From: Candidatus Cloacimonadota bacterium
GTDB lineage: Bacteria; Cloacimonadota; Cloacimonadia; Cloacimonadales; Cloacimonadaceae
Length of the DNA stretch: 64,000 bases
Direction of reading: 5' to 3'
Assembly: GCA_029781115.1 (NCBI GenBank)
Contig: JAKOXG010000007.1
Coordinates: 28,593-92,592 of the forward strand
Below, in pieces: positions 42,148-51,827 of the stretch (positions are counted from its first letter, which is position 1; every line of letters starts with the position of its first letter). Under the pieces are notes generated by a model, which was not told where the DNA came from, did no database searches, and was given only the letters and a program-made list of their open reading frames with translations. Position numbers and translations under genes: made by a program.

Positions 42148-42711
42148 ATGAAACTTAGCAGATTGTTAACCGTCGCACTCGCCATGGTTCTTTTGGTAGG
42201 CATGATGGCCTGCTCAAAGAACAAGGGTGCCAGCCCAGCCGTCGAGGGTAAGGTGGTAAACATGCCCTCATGGTGGAATACACAGAAAGATGACGCTTAT
42301 GTCTGCACCTATGGCATGGGCACAAATGTGAAGCAAAGCACTTCCCTGGATACCGCCAAAAACAATGCGCTGTTTGAAGCAGCTCAATATGTGGAAGTCC
42401 AGGTGAAAGGCATGCTCAAAACCTACGAGGAAGAAGCGGGAGTCTATGATCCCCAACTGCTTGCGCTCACTCAGAAAGTGATCAAAACCGTTACCAACAC
42501 CACTTTCTCCGGCGTGATCAACGGACAGATGGAAACCAGAAGAGTCACCGAACATGGCGGCCCTCGCTATACCACCTATCTCCAACTCAAGATCCCCAAA
42601 ACTGAGATCAACAAGAGTCTTTACACAAACATCCGCAACGAAGAGGCATTGTACAACCAGTTCAAAGCTTCCATGGCTTTTGAAGAGCTGGAACGCACGG
42701 TCGGCGAATGA
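42148..42711 (+). CDS. LPP20-family lipoprotein
   Basis: A 187-aa protein with a lipoprotein signal peptide ending in a lipobox (LVGMMAC, Cys at 22). The mature part resembles LPP20-type proteins: PSWWNTQKDDAYVCTYGMGTN, then a helical segment of AKNNALFEAAQYVEVQVKGML and a TTYLQLKIPKTEIN strand. It is probably anchored to a membrane facing the periplasm; its role is unknown. It has its own candidate promoter and a strong terminator, so it is likely monocistronic. AATGGAGGAAC is the ribosome binding site. Confidence 0.8.
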   Translation: MKLSRLLTVALAMVLLVGMMACSKNKGASPAVEGKVVNMPSWWNTQKDDAYVCTYGMGTNVKQSTSLDTAKNNALFEAAQYVEVQVKGMLKTYEEEAGVYDPQLLALTQKVIKTVTNTTFSGVINGQMETRRVTEHGGPRYTTYLQLKIPKTEINKSLYTNIRNEEALYNQFKASMAFEELERTVGE

Positions 42712-42725
42712 CGTTTTAAGCGATA

Positions 42726-42758
42726 AAAAGCCTGGTTTGCACCTAAACCCGGCTTTTT
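42726..42758 (+). terminator. Rho-independent terminator of the lipoprotein gene
   Basis: AAGCCtGGTTT pairs with AAACCcGGCTT (one mismatch, 6-nt loop) and is followed by a T run. Confidence 0.85.
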
Positions 42759-42864
42759 GTTGCTTGGTGTGAGTTTGGGAGAGGAAATAATTATTTGCGT
42801 GCTATATTAGGAGAGAGAACTGCCGCATCAGCACGTGTCTGCAGAGGCTTGTCTCACTTTTCTA

Positions 42865-42893
42865 TTGACAATAAACGGGTATTTAGAATACTG
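42865..42893 (+). promoter_or_regulatory. Candidate promoter of the rpsU-rpoD operon
   Basis: Perfect TTGACA at 42865-42870 with an ATACTG 17 nt later, about 34 nt before the rpsU start. The -10 match is weak, the -35 and position are good. Confidence 0.4.
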
Positions 42894-42926
42894 ACGTAAA
42901 ATCTATAAAAAAAGGTGGTGATTTGT

Positions 42927-43133
42927 TTGCCGACAGTCGTAGCGAAAGAAAACGAGTCCTTCGACGTTCTACTGAAACGTTTTAAGAAGAAGTGCGAAAA
43001 AGCCGCAATTCTTTCAGAAATAAAGAAGAACCAAGCCTACGAAAAGCCCAGCGTCAAGAAAAGACGCGAGGCCAACGTGGCTCGTCGCAAGATTCTCAAG
43101 ATGCAACGCAGAATGAAGCGTTACATGAGATAA
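42927..43133 (+). CDS. rpsU: 30S ribosomal protein S21
   Basis: I choose TTG at 42927 as start: it lies 6 nt after AGGTGGTG and gives the expected S21 N-terminus (PTVVAKENESFDVLLKRFKKKCEKA). The 68-aa protein has the typical EKPSVKKRREANVARRK basic block. S21 sits on the ribosomal platform near the anti-SD. It opens an operon with cvpA, mutS2, dnaG and rpoD, as rpsU does for dnaG-rpoD in E. coli. Confidence 0.93.
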   Translation: MPTVVAKENESFDVLLKRFKKKCEKAAILSEIKKNQAYEKPSVKKRREANVARRKILKMQRRMKRYMR

Positions 43134-43172
43134 CTTTCTGGTTTAATTAACCTTACACACATCAATTTCACT

Positions 43173-43205
43173 GGCATACAGGGGAGAATTGCCTCCCTGT
43201 ATGCC
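43173..43205 (+). promoter_or_regulatory. Perfect 11-bp stem-loop between rpsU and cvpA
   Basis: GGCATACAGGG (43173-43183) pairs fully with CCCTGTATGCC (43195-43205) over an 11-nt loop. No strong T run follows, so it is more likely an attenuator or processing site than a full terminator. E. coli has a partial terminator at the equivalent place after rpsU. Confidence 0.6.
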
Positions 43206-43255
43206 TATGGTATTTATCACAATAATGAGCTTAAGTTTAAGGTAAGGGACAAATT

Positions 43256-43801
43256 ATGGGTGTGATCGACTGGATTATCCTGGCCGTCATTCTCTTCTGC
43301 ATGTTTTGGGGATGGCGCAGAGGGTTCACTGCCTCCTTGATCTATCTGGGAGCTTTGATCTTCAATTTCTACTTCCTGGGGCAATTATATCCACTTTTGG
43401 CGGGCACAATCCGGGTCAAATACAACCTGCCTCCCTTCATCGCCACCATTGTAGCCATCTTCTTTGTCGTCATCCTGATCGTGGTGGTGGCCAAGATCAT
43501 GATCACCCTGCTGAATGCAGTGCTCAAGGCATTGAAGCTCAGCTCGATCAACCGCTTCTTTGGCTTGCTTTTGGGCTTGCTCAACGGTGCTCTGATCGTT
43601 ATCCTGGCGATGGTGATGATCGACCATGCGCCCAAGCTGGCAAAGCGCCTGAAAGACCCGCAAAAACACAAGGTCTATGTGCAGGTGGATCGCTACAAGG
43701 ACGTCCTCCTGGAGAGGCTGAAGCTCACGCAACACGAGAAATACCTGCAACTGAAAGAGCGTTTCAAGCTGGATAAGGCAAAAGAGGACGAGAAGTCCTG
43801 A
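43256..43801 (+). CDS. cvpA: CvpA-family membrane protein
   Basis: A 181-aa protein with four predicted membrane segments: VIDWIILAVILFCMFWGWRRG, the segment from LIYLGALIFNFYFLG, IATIVAIFFVVILIVVVAKI, and FGLLLGLLNGALIVILAMVMI. The DWIILAVIL...GWRRGF start is characteristic of CvpA. The C-terminal about 60 residues are basic and helical. Function in most bacteria is poorly defined. AAGGGA lies before the ATG. mutS2 follows 14 nt later. Confidence 0.85.
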   Translation: MGVIDWIILAVILFCMFWGWRRGFTASLIYLGALIFNFYFLGQLYPLLAGTIRVKYNLPPFIATIVAIFFVVILIVVVAKIMITLLNAVLKALKLSSINRFFGLLLGLLNGALIVILAMVMIDHAPKLAKRLKDPQKHKVYVQVDRYKDVLLERLKLTQHEKYLQLKERFKLDKAKEDEKS

Positions 43802-43815
43802 TACCGATAAGCCCA

Positions 43816-46152
43816 ATGCAAGACAGCTACCACGATCTTGAATACTCTGTCCTCAAGCGCCAGATAGAGCTCTTGTGCCACAGCGAGTTGGGCAGGGCGG
43901 AAGCGGCCAAGATGCAGCCCATGAGCGATTTGGCCAAGATCAAGGCCGAACTCACCCTGCATAGCCAGAGCATCCAGGCGCTCAAGGATGGCATCGAGCC
44001 GCGCCTGGAGGATCTCAACGATCCTGTGCCTCTATTTGGCATCGAGAGCGGCGTCTTCGGCTATGAGGAGTTCTTTCTCTTCTATCAAAATGCGGCGATT
44101 TCAGCCTTTGTGGCACCGCTCAAGGACAGCCTGGTTGATCTGCCGCAGCTCAAGAAACTGTGGCAAAGGATAGTGCCGCTGCCTCAGATTAGGGATAGAT
44201 TCAACGCTATCTTTGATGCTGAAGGAGAGGTGCAGGATAGTGCCTCGCCGGAACTTAAGCGCATCCGTAAGCGCTTTTCCCAGCTCAGGGGAAATATCAC
44301 CAAAACCATGAATGAGATGCTGAGTGACCAGAAGATGGATCAGCACCTCATGGACAAGTTTTTCACACACCGGGAAGACCGCTATGTGCTGCCCATCAAG
44401 GAGAGCTCGGCCAAGCTGGTTGACGGCATCGTGCAGAGTCATTCGGGAAGCGGCTCCACGGTGTTTATCGAGCCGCAGAGCATCGTGCCGCTCAATAACG
44501 AGCTGCAGCTCATCAAGCAGGATGAGAAGAAGGAGATCTACCGCATCTTCAGCGAGTTTAGCCAGCAGATCAGGGATCTGGAGCAGGAGTTTGTCTCCAA
44601 CACTGAGGTGCTTACGCGGCTGGATTTCCTCTTTGCTACCGCCAGGTTGGGGGTCAAACTGGACTCGCAAGTGCCGCAACTGCAAGCCTCGCCCATCTTG
44701 GAGCTCAAGAATGCACGTCATCCGCTGCTCAGCCTGCAGATGGGGCTCAAGAAGGTGATACCTTTTGACCTGGAACTCAGTGACAAGCGGGTGCTGGTGC
44801 TGAGTGGCCCCAACACGGGCGGTAAGACAGTGCTGATGAAAGCGGTAGGCTTGATCTCTTTGATGGTGCTCAGTGGTTTGCCTGCGCCTCTGGATCCTGA
44901 CAGCAAGATCGGCATCTTTGACCACATCTATGCGGATATCGGGGATGATCAGTCCATTGAGGCAGCGCTTTCCACCTTCAGCTCGCATATAGGCAAGATC
45001 AAGACGATGTTGGACAACGCTACCAAAGATAGCCTGGTGCTGATCGATGAGATAGGCGCAGCTACCGATCCCGAGCAGGGTTCCGCCTTGGCGCAAGCCA
45101 TTTTGGAGCAGTTTGCCGCCTTGGGTTGTCACACCATCGTTACTACCCACTACACCAGCCTCAAGATCTTTGCCGAGAGTCATCCGCAGGCGCTCAACGC
45201 CTCCATGCAGTTCAATCTGGAAGGTATGAGCCCAAACTACCGTTTTGTGACAGGCTTTCCCTCAGACAGCTTTGCCATCGAGGTGGCTGCTTCGCTGGGT
45301 TTGGAAGAGGACTTGATTCAGAGGGCCAAGTCTTTGAGTGGCACGCAAAACCGTGAGTTTACCGAGCTTTTGCACAAGATGCAGGAAGAGAAGAAGTCAC
45401 TGGCACGCGAAAGCTATCAACACCGGCTCAAGCGGTGCACTTTGGAAATGCGAATCGAGGAGTTGGAAGCCAAAAATGAGGCTTTTGAACAGGAGCTGAA
45501 ACAGCGTAAACAGAAGTTTATCAAAGAACTGCAAGATGAGCTCAGCTCTCAGCAGAAGATCTACCAACGTGAACTGGAAGAGCTGAAGCGCATGGATAAA
45601 GAGCAGCGCAAGAATCACAGCGAGAAGAAGATCAGGGAGACCTCAGACAAGATTCAGGAGCTGGACGCACAGATCAAGGCAGCAGCGATGAAGCACCGCA
45701 GTGCAGTCTACAAGCCCAAAGTGGGCGATAAGGTGTGGATATCCAGCCTGGATGCGGATGCCATCATCATGGAGATCAAAGACGAGGTGGTGACGGTGGA
45801 TATGAACGGCATTGGCTTCAAAACCTCTTTGGATACCGTCTTTGAGAGCAAGGAAGAACAGCAGAGCAAGCCGGAGCCCAAACACTATGGCAGGGAAACA
45901 GTGAGCAATAAAGCTGCTTATGAGCTGATGCTGCTGGGACTTACCTTTGATGAAGCCAGACCCATGATAGACAAGTTTATAGACGACGCCGTGATCTCGG
46001 GATTGCACAAACTGCGCATCGTGCACGGCAAGGGGAGCGGTGCCCTGAGAGCCAAGACCAGAGCTTACCTCAAGCGCAAGAAGCAGGTGATCAGCTTTGA
46101 GACACCACCCTATAGCGAAGGCGGGGACGGTGTGACGGTGGTAACAGTATGA
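43816..46152 (+). CDS. mutS2: MutS2 ATPase with Smr domain
   Basis: A 778-aa protein of normal MutS2 length. A helical core and clamp region comes first (TKTMNEMLSDQKMDQHLMD, REDRYVLPIKESSAKLVDGIV). The MutS ATPase follows: Walker A GPNTGGKT (331-338), Walker B LVLIDEIGAATDPEQG and TTHYTSLKIFA. A coiled coil runs from about 510 to 625 and the C-terminal Smr domain carries LHKLRIVHGKGSGALR. MutS2 acts on recombination intermediates or on collided ribosomes; which applies here cannot be told. Its stop overlaps the dnaG start. Confidence 0.95.
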   Translation: MQDSYHDLEYSVLKRQIELLCHSELGRAEAAKMQPMSDLAKIKAELTLHSQSIQALKDGIEPRLEDLNDPVPLFGIESGVFGYEEFFLFYQNAAISAFVAPLKDSLVDLPQLKKLWQRIVPLPQIRDRFNAIFDAEGEVQDSASPELKRIRKRFSQLRGNITKTMNEMLSDQKMDQHLMDKFFTHREDRYVLPIKESSAKLVDGIVQSHSGSGSTVFIEPQSIVPLNNELQLIKQDEKKEIYRIFSEFSQQIRDLEQEFVSNTEVLTRLDFLFATARLGVKLDSQVPQLQASPILELKNARHPLLSLQMGLKKVIPFDLELSDKRVLVLSGPNTGGKTVLMKAVGLISLMVLSGLPAPLDPDSKIGIFDHIYADIGDDQSIEAALSTFSSHIGKIKTMLDNATKDSLVLIDEIGAATDPEQGSALAQAILEQFAALGCHTIVTTHYTSLKIFAESHPQALNASMQFNLEGMSPNYRFVTGFPSDSFAIEVAASLGLEEDLIQRAKSLSGTQNREFTELLHKMQEEKKSLARESYQHRLKRCTLEMRIEELEAKNEAFEQELKQRKQKFIKELQDELSSQQKIYQRELEELKRMDKEQRKNHSEKKIRETSDKIQELDAQIKAAAMKHRSAVYKPKVGDKVWISSLDADAIIMEIKDEVVTVDMNGIGFKTSLDTVFESKEEQQSKPEPKHYGRETVSNKAAYELMLLGLTFDEARPMIDKFIDDAVISGLHKLRIVHGKGSGALRAKTRAYLKRKKQVISFETPPYSEGGDGVTVVTV

Positions 46153-47885
46153 TAGACAACCAGATGATAGACCAAGTGCGCCGTGCCAACAACATCGTGG
46201 AGGTCATCCAAGGATACATCCCGTTGAGGAAGGCGGGCAGCAATTGGCGTGGTTTGTGCCCCTTCCACCAGGATACCAACCCCTCGCTCAACGTCTCCGA
46301 GACCAAGCAGATCTTCAAGTGTTTCGCCTGCGGGAAGGGCGGCAATGTCTTCACATTTTTGCAGGAATATGAAAAGATCGGTTTCATTGAGGCGGTGCGC
46401 AAACTGGCCACCAGAGCGGGAATCTCTCTGCCTGAATACAGGCCCACCAAGAAGATCAGCACCAAAAGAGATCAACTGCTGCAGATCTACCAGACGGCGC
46501 GTGACTTCTTTGCCGAAAACCTCTTCCGCTACGGCGAAAAAGCCCTGGGCTACCTCAAAAACAGGCAATTCAGTCCCGAGACAGCCAAGAATCTGGAGCT
46601 GGGCTTTGCTTTAAACGGTGAAAAGGCGCTGCTAAACCACCTGATGAAGGAAGGCCACTCCGTTGACATCCTCAAGGAAAGCGGGCTCTTTGGCAATTAT
46701 AGCGGCAATCTGGTGGATCTCTTCCGCAACCGGCTGATGTTCCCCATCCACAACAGCAGCGGGGATGTGATCGCCTTTGGTGGCAGGGTGATGGACCCCA
46801 AAGCACCCGGCGGGAAGTATGTAAACTCCCCCTCCACAGAGCTATACACCAAGGGGCGTGAGCTTTATGGCTTTTACAAAACCAAGTATGAGATCCACAA
46901 GGCAGACCAGGTGCTGATCTGCGAAGGATATTTTGACTTCCTGCGTCTCTATGAATATGGCTTCAACACCTGCGTAGCCACCTTGGGGACGGCGCTCACC
47001 AACGAACAGATCCAGCTGCTTTACCCCTACACAAAAAGGGTTTACATGCTCTATGACGCAGATGAGGCGGGTATACGTAACGCCATCAGAGCCAGCGCTT
47101 TGTGCCTTGGGAAACAGATGTATCCCTTTGTGGTGCAACTCCCGGATGGGGAAGACCCGGACAGCTTCCTTCTGGCGCACGGCAAGGATGAGCTACAGGC
47201 ATTGATTGACGCTGCGCCCAGCTTGATCGAATTTCTGGCCAAAAGCACGCAGGTGAGTCAGGATGCGGCTGAACGCATAGATTTCCTGATCGACAACATC
47301 AGGCAAATGAGCGACGAGGTGCGCCAAGAGCTGGCATTGCAAGAAGTATCTGAGGCATTCAAGATTTCTGTGTCCGCACTGGCCAAAAAGCTCTCTTCCA
47401 CCATGCGTCGCAGCTACCAAAGTGAAGAAAAAGAGCAGCCTCATGCATTTAGCAGCCTGGAAAGTCATCATGAGGAACGAAACTTGCTTGTCATTTCACT
47501 ACAGAATGTTGATGACTACAAAAGACTTGTCTCAGAGGTCAAAGACGATTACTTTATCAACGAGAGCTATAGAGGAATCTTCAAATGGCTGCGGGAAAAC
47601 GTTAAACCGGAAGCAATTGAGAGTTCCTCTACGCTCTTGGATGATATTGAAGATACACGATTAAGGGATGCTTTGGCAGACCTGATGTTTGAAGAAATGC
47701 AAGATTTAAGCTTTGAAGACGCCTTGATTCAGGTGAGAATCCGCAAGCTCCAGCTTGACTTGGAGCTGATGCAACGTAAGCTGATAAATGAGCCGGAAAA
47801 CTTGGATTTGTTCAAGCAGATCAGGTCGCTGAGCGAAGAATACAAACAGCTGACCCGCAAGGTCGTGCACAAATTACGTTTCTGA
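46149..47885 (+). CDS. dnaG: DnaG primase
   Basis: A 578-aa primase. The zinc-binding domain has C37, H40, C58 and C61 (CPFH...CFAC). The catalytic core includes YGFYKTK and the TOPRIM fold with LICEGYFDFLRL (about 256-267), TLGTALT and MLYDADEAG. The C-terminal part (helicase-binding) is less conserved. It lays RNA primers for lagging-strand synthesis. The ATGA overlap with mutS2 and the 30-nt gap to rpoD place it inside the rpsU-rpoD operon. Confidence 0.97.
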   Translation: MIDNQMIDQVRRANNIVEVIQGYIPLRKAGSNWRGLCPFHQDTNPSLNVSETKQIFKCFACGKGGNVFTFLQEYEKIGFIEAVRKLATRAGISLPEYRPTKKISTKRDQLLQIYQTARDFFAENLFRYGEKALGYLKNRQFSPETAKNLELGFALNGEKALLNHLMKEGHSVDILKESGLFGNYSGNLVDLFRNRLMFPIHNSSGDVIAFGGRVMDPKAPGGKYVNSPSTELYTKGRELYGFYKTKYEIHKADQVLICEGYFDFLRLYEYGFNTCVATLGTALTNEQIQLLYPYTKRVYMLYDADEAGIRNAIRASALCLGKQMYPFVVQLPDGEDPDSFLLAHGKDELQALIDAAPSLIEFLAKSTQVSQDAAERIDFLIDNIRQMSDEVRQELALQEVSEAFKISVSALAKKLSSTMRRSYQSEEKEQPHAFSSLESHHEERNLLVISLQNVDDYKRLVSEVKDDYFINESYRGIFKWLRENVKPEAIESSSTLLDDIEDTRLRDALADLMFEEMQDLSFEDALIQVRIRKLQLDLELMQRKLINEPENLDLFKQIRSLSEEYKQLTRKVVHKLRF

Positions 47886-47915
47886 GGGCAGAGCCTTCAT
47901 ATTCGAGGAGTTTAA

Positions 47916-49655
47916 ATGATTACCTATAATGAGTGTTTGAAAAAGCTGGTGGATTTGGGCAAGGAATCCGGATACATCACCTTCAAACAGATTAATGACA
48001 TTCTCCCCAACAGCCCTTCTTTTTTGGACAAAGTGGATGACATTATTTTCGATCTCCAGCAAGAAGGAATCGAGATCATAGACGAGACCGAAAAGCGCCT
48101 CACCAAAGGCGGAGTGGTGGTTCGCAAACCCGCCGCCCCCAAGAAGTTCAAGACCAAGCGCTATTACGATGATCCGGTGAGAATGTATCTGAGAGAGATG
48201 GGACGCGTGCCGCTTTTGGATAGAGAGGGCGAGGTGCGCGTGGCCAAGAAGATCGAGACCTATCAGAAGATGATCAACCTCAACGTCTTCAAATCTGGCA
48301 GCACCCTCAAGGAAATGTACAACTTCTTGCACCGCTACCGTGAAAAACGTGTGCGCCTGGATCAAATCTTCAAGATGGACATCGGCACCTGGATGGACAA
48401 AAACCAAGACACCAGGCTGATCGACGTCTTTATGGACATACTCAAGAAAAACGAAGCCACCTTTGAAAAGATAGGCCAAATCCTGGATCTCTGTGAATTT
48501 GACGAGACCGGCACTGCCAACCGCCAAGAAGAAATCGATGCCCTCAGAGAAGAGATCAACGACACCTTCAACATCCTCAGCTACAACGATAAACTCATCA
48601 AACGCATGGTTTACCGCATCCGCAGCCTGGTGGAACGCATCGAGGAAAGCTACAAATCCATCACCGACCTCACCCGCATCAAGCGCTATACGATCGATGA
48701 AATCTGCTCCTACGGCCGCCGTGCCAAGCGAAGCGACAAGGATTTTGAAGAAGTGCGCCAGGAAACCGGGATGGACCCAAACGAGTTTGTGGAACGCCTA
48801 CGCAAGATCAAGAATGCGCGCCGCAAGATCCGCAGGGTAGAGCTGGAAACCAAGATGACCGGCACCGAACTGGTGTTTTTGCTGCGTGAGATCGACCGTG
48901 CCGAGCGCAAGAAAGAAGAGGCGCAAAACGAGATGATCGAAGCCAACGTGCGCCTGGTGATATCCATCGCTAAACGCTACAACAACCGTGGCTTGGAGTT
49001 CTTGGACCTCATCCAGGAAGGCAATACCGGCCTCATGCGCGCTGTGGAGAAATATGACTATCGTAAGGGCTTCAAATTCAGCACCTATGCCACTTGGTGG
49101 ATACGTCAGGCCATCACCAGAGCCATTGCCGACCAGGCAAGAACCATCCGCATCCCCGTGCACATGATAGAATCTATCAACAAGATCAACCGCACCTCAC
49201 GCCGCTTGGTGCAGAAACTGGGGCGCGATCCCTATCCCTCCGAGATCTCAGAAGTGCTTGATATGCCGCTGGATAAGGTGAAAAGCATCCTCTCCATCGC
49301 CAAGGAACCCGTGTCCCTGGATAAACCCATCGGACACGATAGCGAAGACAGCATCCTGGGCGACTTTATCGAGGATAGAACCATCATCAGTCCCGAGAGA
49401 ATCGCCGAGCGCAGCCTGCTCAAAAACCAGGTGGATGAAGTGCTCAAGACTCTGACCACACGTGAAGAAAGAGTGATCCGCCTCCGCTTTGGCATCGATG
49501 ATGGCTACCACCGCACTCTGGAGGAAGTGGGCAACATCTTCCAAGTGACGCGTGAGAGAATCCGCCAGATTGAAGACAAAGCCCTCAAAAAGCTACGTCA
49601 TCCCAGCAGAGCAGCAGCTTTGCAACAGTTTTTGGATACCTTCCACGTAAAGTAA
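47916..49655 (+). CDS. rpoD: RpoD housekeeping sigma-70 factor
   Basis: A 579-aa sigma factor. Region 1.1 is at 1-60, region 1.2 at [20 protein letters not shown] (87-106), followed by a long non-conserved insert. Region 2 follows with [20 protein letters not shown] and [20 protein letters not shown], then region 3, and region 4.2 [20 protein letters not shown]. The RBS is GAGGAG, 9 nt before the ATG. It ends the macromolecular-synthesis operon and is followed by a strong terminator. Confidence 0.97.
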   Translation: MITYNECLKKLVDLGKESGYITFKQINDILPNSPSFLDKVDDIIFDLQQEGIEIIDETEKRLTKGGVVVRKPAAPKKFKTKRYYDDPVRMYLREMGRVPLLDREGEVRVAKKIETYQKMINLNVFKSGSTLKEMYNFLHRYREKRVRLDQIFKMDIGTWMDKNQDTRLIDVFMDILKKNEATFEKIGQILDLCEFDETGTANRQEEIDALREEINDTFNILSYNDKLIKRMVYRIRSLVERIEESYKSITDLTRIKRYTIDEICSYGRRAKRSDKDFEEVRQETGMDPNEFVERLRKIKNARRKIRRVELETKMTGTELVFLLREIDRAERKKEEAQNEMIEANVRLVISIAKRYNNRGLEFLDLIQEGNTGLMRAVEKYDYRKGFKFSTYATWWIRQAITRAIADQARTIRIPVHMIESINKINRTSRRLVQKLGRDPYPSEISEVLDMPLDKVKSILSIAKEPVSLDKPIGHDSEDSILGDFIEDRTIISPERIAERSLLKNQVDEVLKTLTTREERVIRLRFGIDDGYHRTLEEVGNIFQVTRERIRQIEDKALKKLRHPSRAAALQQFLDTFHVK

Positions 49656-49667
49656 AACCAGATTCCC

Positions 49668-49711
49668 AGCCCACGATGTGAACTCCTCAGGCATCTGTGG
49701 GCTGTTTTTTT
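49668..49711 (+). terminator. Rho-independent terminator after rpoD
   Basis: AGCCCAC (49668-49674) pairs with GTGGGCT (49697-49703), loop of 22 nt, then a run of seven T. Confidence 0.8.
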
Positions 49712-49825
49712 GTTTATAACACACCTCCGGCCAATGGGTTAACCGAGGCGATCAATCAAACTGTAAACCTGTAAACAAAGTTTACAACAGGCTCTCTTTC
49801 ACCTGAGCAATATACTCATTACAGC

Positions 49826-50138
49826 CCCTAATTTGTTTGCGATAAACAGCCATATATGCAAATATTGACTTTTGACCCGGATTGACCGCCCTCGTGACAC
49901 CCCTTTTGTCACTACTTGGCTCCTGCTCCTAACTTACTACTTTCTTACTGCTTACTTAGTCGAGGAGCAGGAGAGCAGCAGGGGCGGGGTGGGGAGGCGG
50001 CATGAATAAAGGCTTTTAGGAGGGTCTGTAACAGTGGTTATTTGTTACTGTATTGTGGGATGAGGTCAAATATTGATTTTAGCCCGGCTTTTTCTGCTCC
50101 CGAACCGCTGAGTTTAACTCCCACTATTTTAGTGGGAG
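49826..50138 (+). repeat. Dispersed ~313-bp intergenic repeat, copy B
   Basis: Plus-strand copy, very similar to copy C at 59656-59969, with long identical runs across the core and the GCGGCATGAATAAAGG segment. The core stem CTCCTGCTCCT/AGGAGCAGGAG (11 bp) is perfect. The right end is the 9-bp palindrome CTCCCACTA-ttt-TAGTGGGAG (50118-50138). It sits between the convergent rpoD and a minus-strand membrane-protein gene. The remainder of 49712-50207 holds nothing else supported. Confidence 0.88.
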
Positions 50139-50207
50139 ATAAGCTCCCAACTTTAAAAGCAGGTTTTTGGCTTTGGGTTCCAAAGAGAAAGCTGTCCGGT
50201 GGGCCAA

Positions 50208-51548
50208 TCAGCGCACGTATTTCAGCCCCAGGCCACCAGATACCTTGCTTTCTCTGCCCCATTTCACCACGCCATCCTCATTTCTATCTTTGAAGTTCAG
50301 GCCGAGTTTTGCGATTGCATACCAGTGATCACTGAGCCTGAAGGTAGATGATGCAGAGATTTTGGTGCCATGTTCGTTGAGTCTGGCGATGGAGAGCCGT
50401 TTCTGGTTGGTGCGGCTGTAGGAGATGGAGAAGTTTTCCCAGCGGTGGTATTGGGTGTCCGCCCAGAATCTGAGCCAGAGGGATTTGCGGTTGCGGAAGT
50501 CTTTGCCGATAACGTTTTGCCAGGTGACGGAGGCCTTGATCTTGTCCTTATAATTGCCTTGCACACTGCCATTTATGCCGTCTGCAGGGCTGAGGGTTTT
50601 CACAAAGTCCCGCTTGGTAAAATAGCGGTAGGTGTCCGCATCCTCATTGTATTCCCATTGCCCGCGCTCCTCCTCGTAATCCCCGTCAAAGAAGGCGGGA
50701 TCAAACTTGCGGCCATAACGCCGGTATTCCAGATTCAGCTTGATAAAGTGGAAATCAGCATAGATGCCGGGAATGATGGCGCCGGAGCCGAGACCGATGA
50801 TATTGGCAAATTCGCTGTAGGTGCCAAAGATGTATTTTTCATACTTGTAGAGCGGGAAATCGAGGGCTATGCCTATCATCGTGACGCCCTGGCGCTTCGG
50901 CTTGCCCAGAACGCTGTAGACGGAATCCGGAACCACCACCTTGTAGTTGCTATATTGGTTGCGGTCGGTCACGATATTGATGCCCCAAACCATGTTGTCA
51001 ATTACCTTTACAGTGGAATCCGGCAAGGGTTTACACCGGGCGGAAAAGCTCAGGATTTCGTTTTTGAAGATGTTGGAGCTGAAGATCTCAAAGCTGGGAT
51101 TGGTGGCGATGGGTGGATTGGCTCCGATCATCAAACCCAGGTTGCGAACCTCGGGATAAAGGTCCATGTTGCTGTATTTTCCCATGATCAGACCGTTGCC
51201 GATGGTCGTATTTGGGAAACCGCCGATGTGGCCGTAAATCATGTCTTTCCTGTTGCCATATTTGAGGTAGTAAATCTTGTAGAGATAGTCGATCAGATGG
51301 TCCCAATCCTGCACTCTGAGCCGGAAATTCTTGTCCACCAAAAAGTCCAAATCCACTCCCATCTGCACTTTTGAGATCTTAAATTCCTGGATCAACCTGG
51401 CACGATAGTAGCTCAGAGAATCCACCGTCTCATAACCAACCATGCCCGAGGAGGCAAACTTGGTTCTTGCCCTCACCGCAAAAGGCATGTCCTGCGCATA
51501 GATACACAGCGGCAAAACAAGTAAAAACAGTAAAACAAACTTCTTCAT
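50208..51548 (-). CDS. Putative outer-membrane beta-barrel protein (446 aa)
   Basis: A signal peptide (MKKFVLLFLLVLPLCIYAQ) is followed by many alternating aromatic/polar strands and a C-terminal strand ending GLGLKYVR, as in outer-membrane barrels. Motifs such as LRVQDWDHLIDYLYKIYYLKYG and HIGGFPNTTIGNGLIMGKYS are not from a family I can name. TTGACA (51614-51609) with TAGGGTG 17 nt downstream is a possible promoter. The gene is monocistronic as far as can be seen. Its 3' end faces rpoD across repeat copy B. Confidence 0.65.
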   Translation of the reverse strand: MKKFVLLFLLVLPLCIYAQDMPFAVRARTKFASSGMVGYETVDSLSYYRARLIQEFKISKVQMGVDLDFLVDKNFRLRVQDWDHLIDYLYKIYYLKYGNRKDMIYGHIGGFPNTTIGNGLIMGKYSNMDLYPEVRNLGLMIGANPPIATNPSFEIFSSNIFKNEILSFSARCKPLPDSTVKVIDNMVWGINIVTDRNQYSNYKVVVPDSVYSVLGKPKRQGVTMIGIALDFPLYKYEKYIFGTYSEFANIIGLGSGAIIPGIYADFHFIKLNLEYRRYGRKFDPAFFDGDYEEERGQWEYNEDADTYRYFTKRDFVKTLSPADGINGSVQGNYKDKIKASVTWQNVIGKDFRNRKSLWLRFWADTQYHRWENFSISYSRTNQKRLSIARLNEHGTKISASSTFRLSDHWYAIAKLGLNFKDRNEDGVVKWGRESKVSGGLGLKYVR

Positions 51549-51584
51549 GGTCTTCTCACTTTAAAGTAAAATTAACACTGATCG

Positions 51585-51614
51585 CACCCTAAGGGCAGGG
51601 CGGGTTTTTGTCAA
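51585..51614 (-). promoter_or_regulatory. Candidate promoter of the putative barrel-protein gene
   Basis: Minus-strand TTGACA (51614-51609), 17 nt, TAGGGTG (51591-51585), about 37 nt before the ATG at 51548. Confidence 0.4.
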
Positions 51615-51827
51615 TGTTTTTGAGTCAAGAGGCTGTTTTGGGGGCGAATATATGCCTTTTATTCCACGGATACTGTCCGTGAGAGCACCTCTTTCATGAG
51701 TGCGAAATCTGCCAAAATACCAAAGACAAAATGGGTGCTGGAGCTCCCATCCCAAAGAGAAAGGAGAGCCAGCACTGTGGCTCTATCTTCGTGTTATTTG
51801 GGCAGTTAAATTGTCTCTAATCAGCCT

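Noticed and set aside
43816..46152. Frame-shadow ORFs of 60-360 aa across mutS2, dnaG and rpoD
   Set aside because: All overlap well-supported conserved genes and show no domain of their own.
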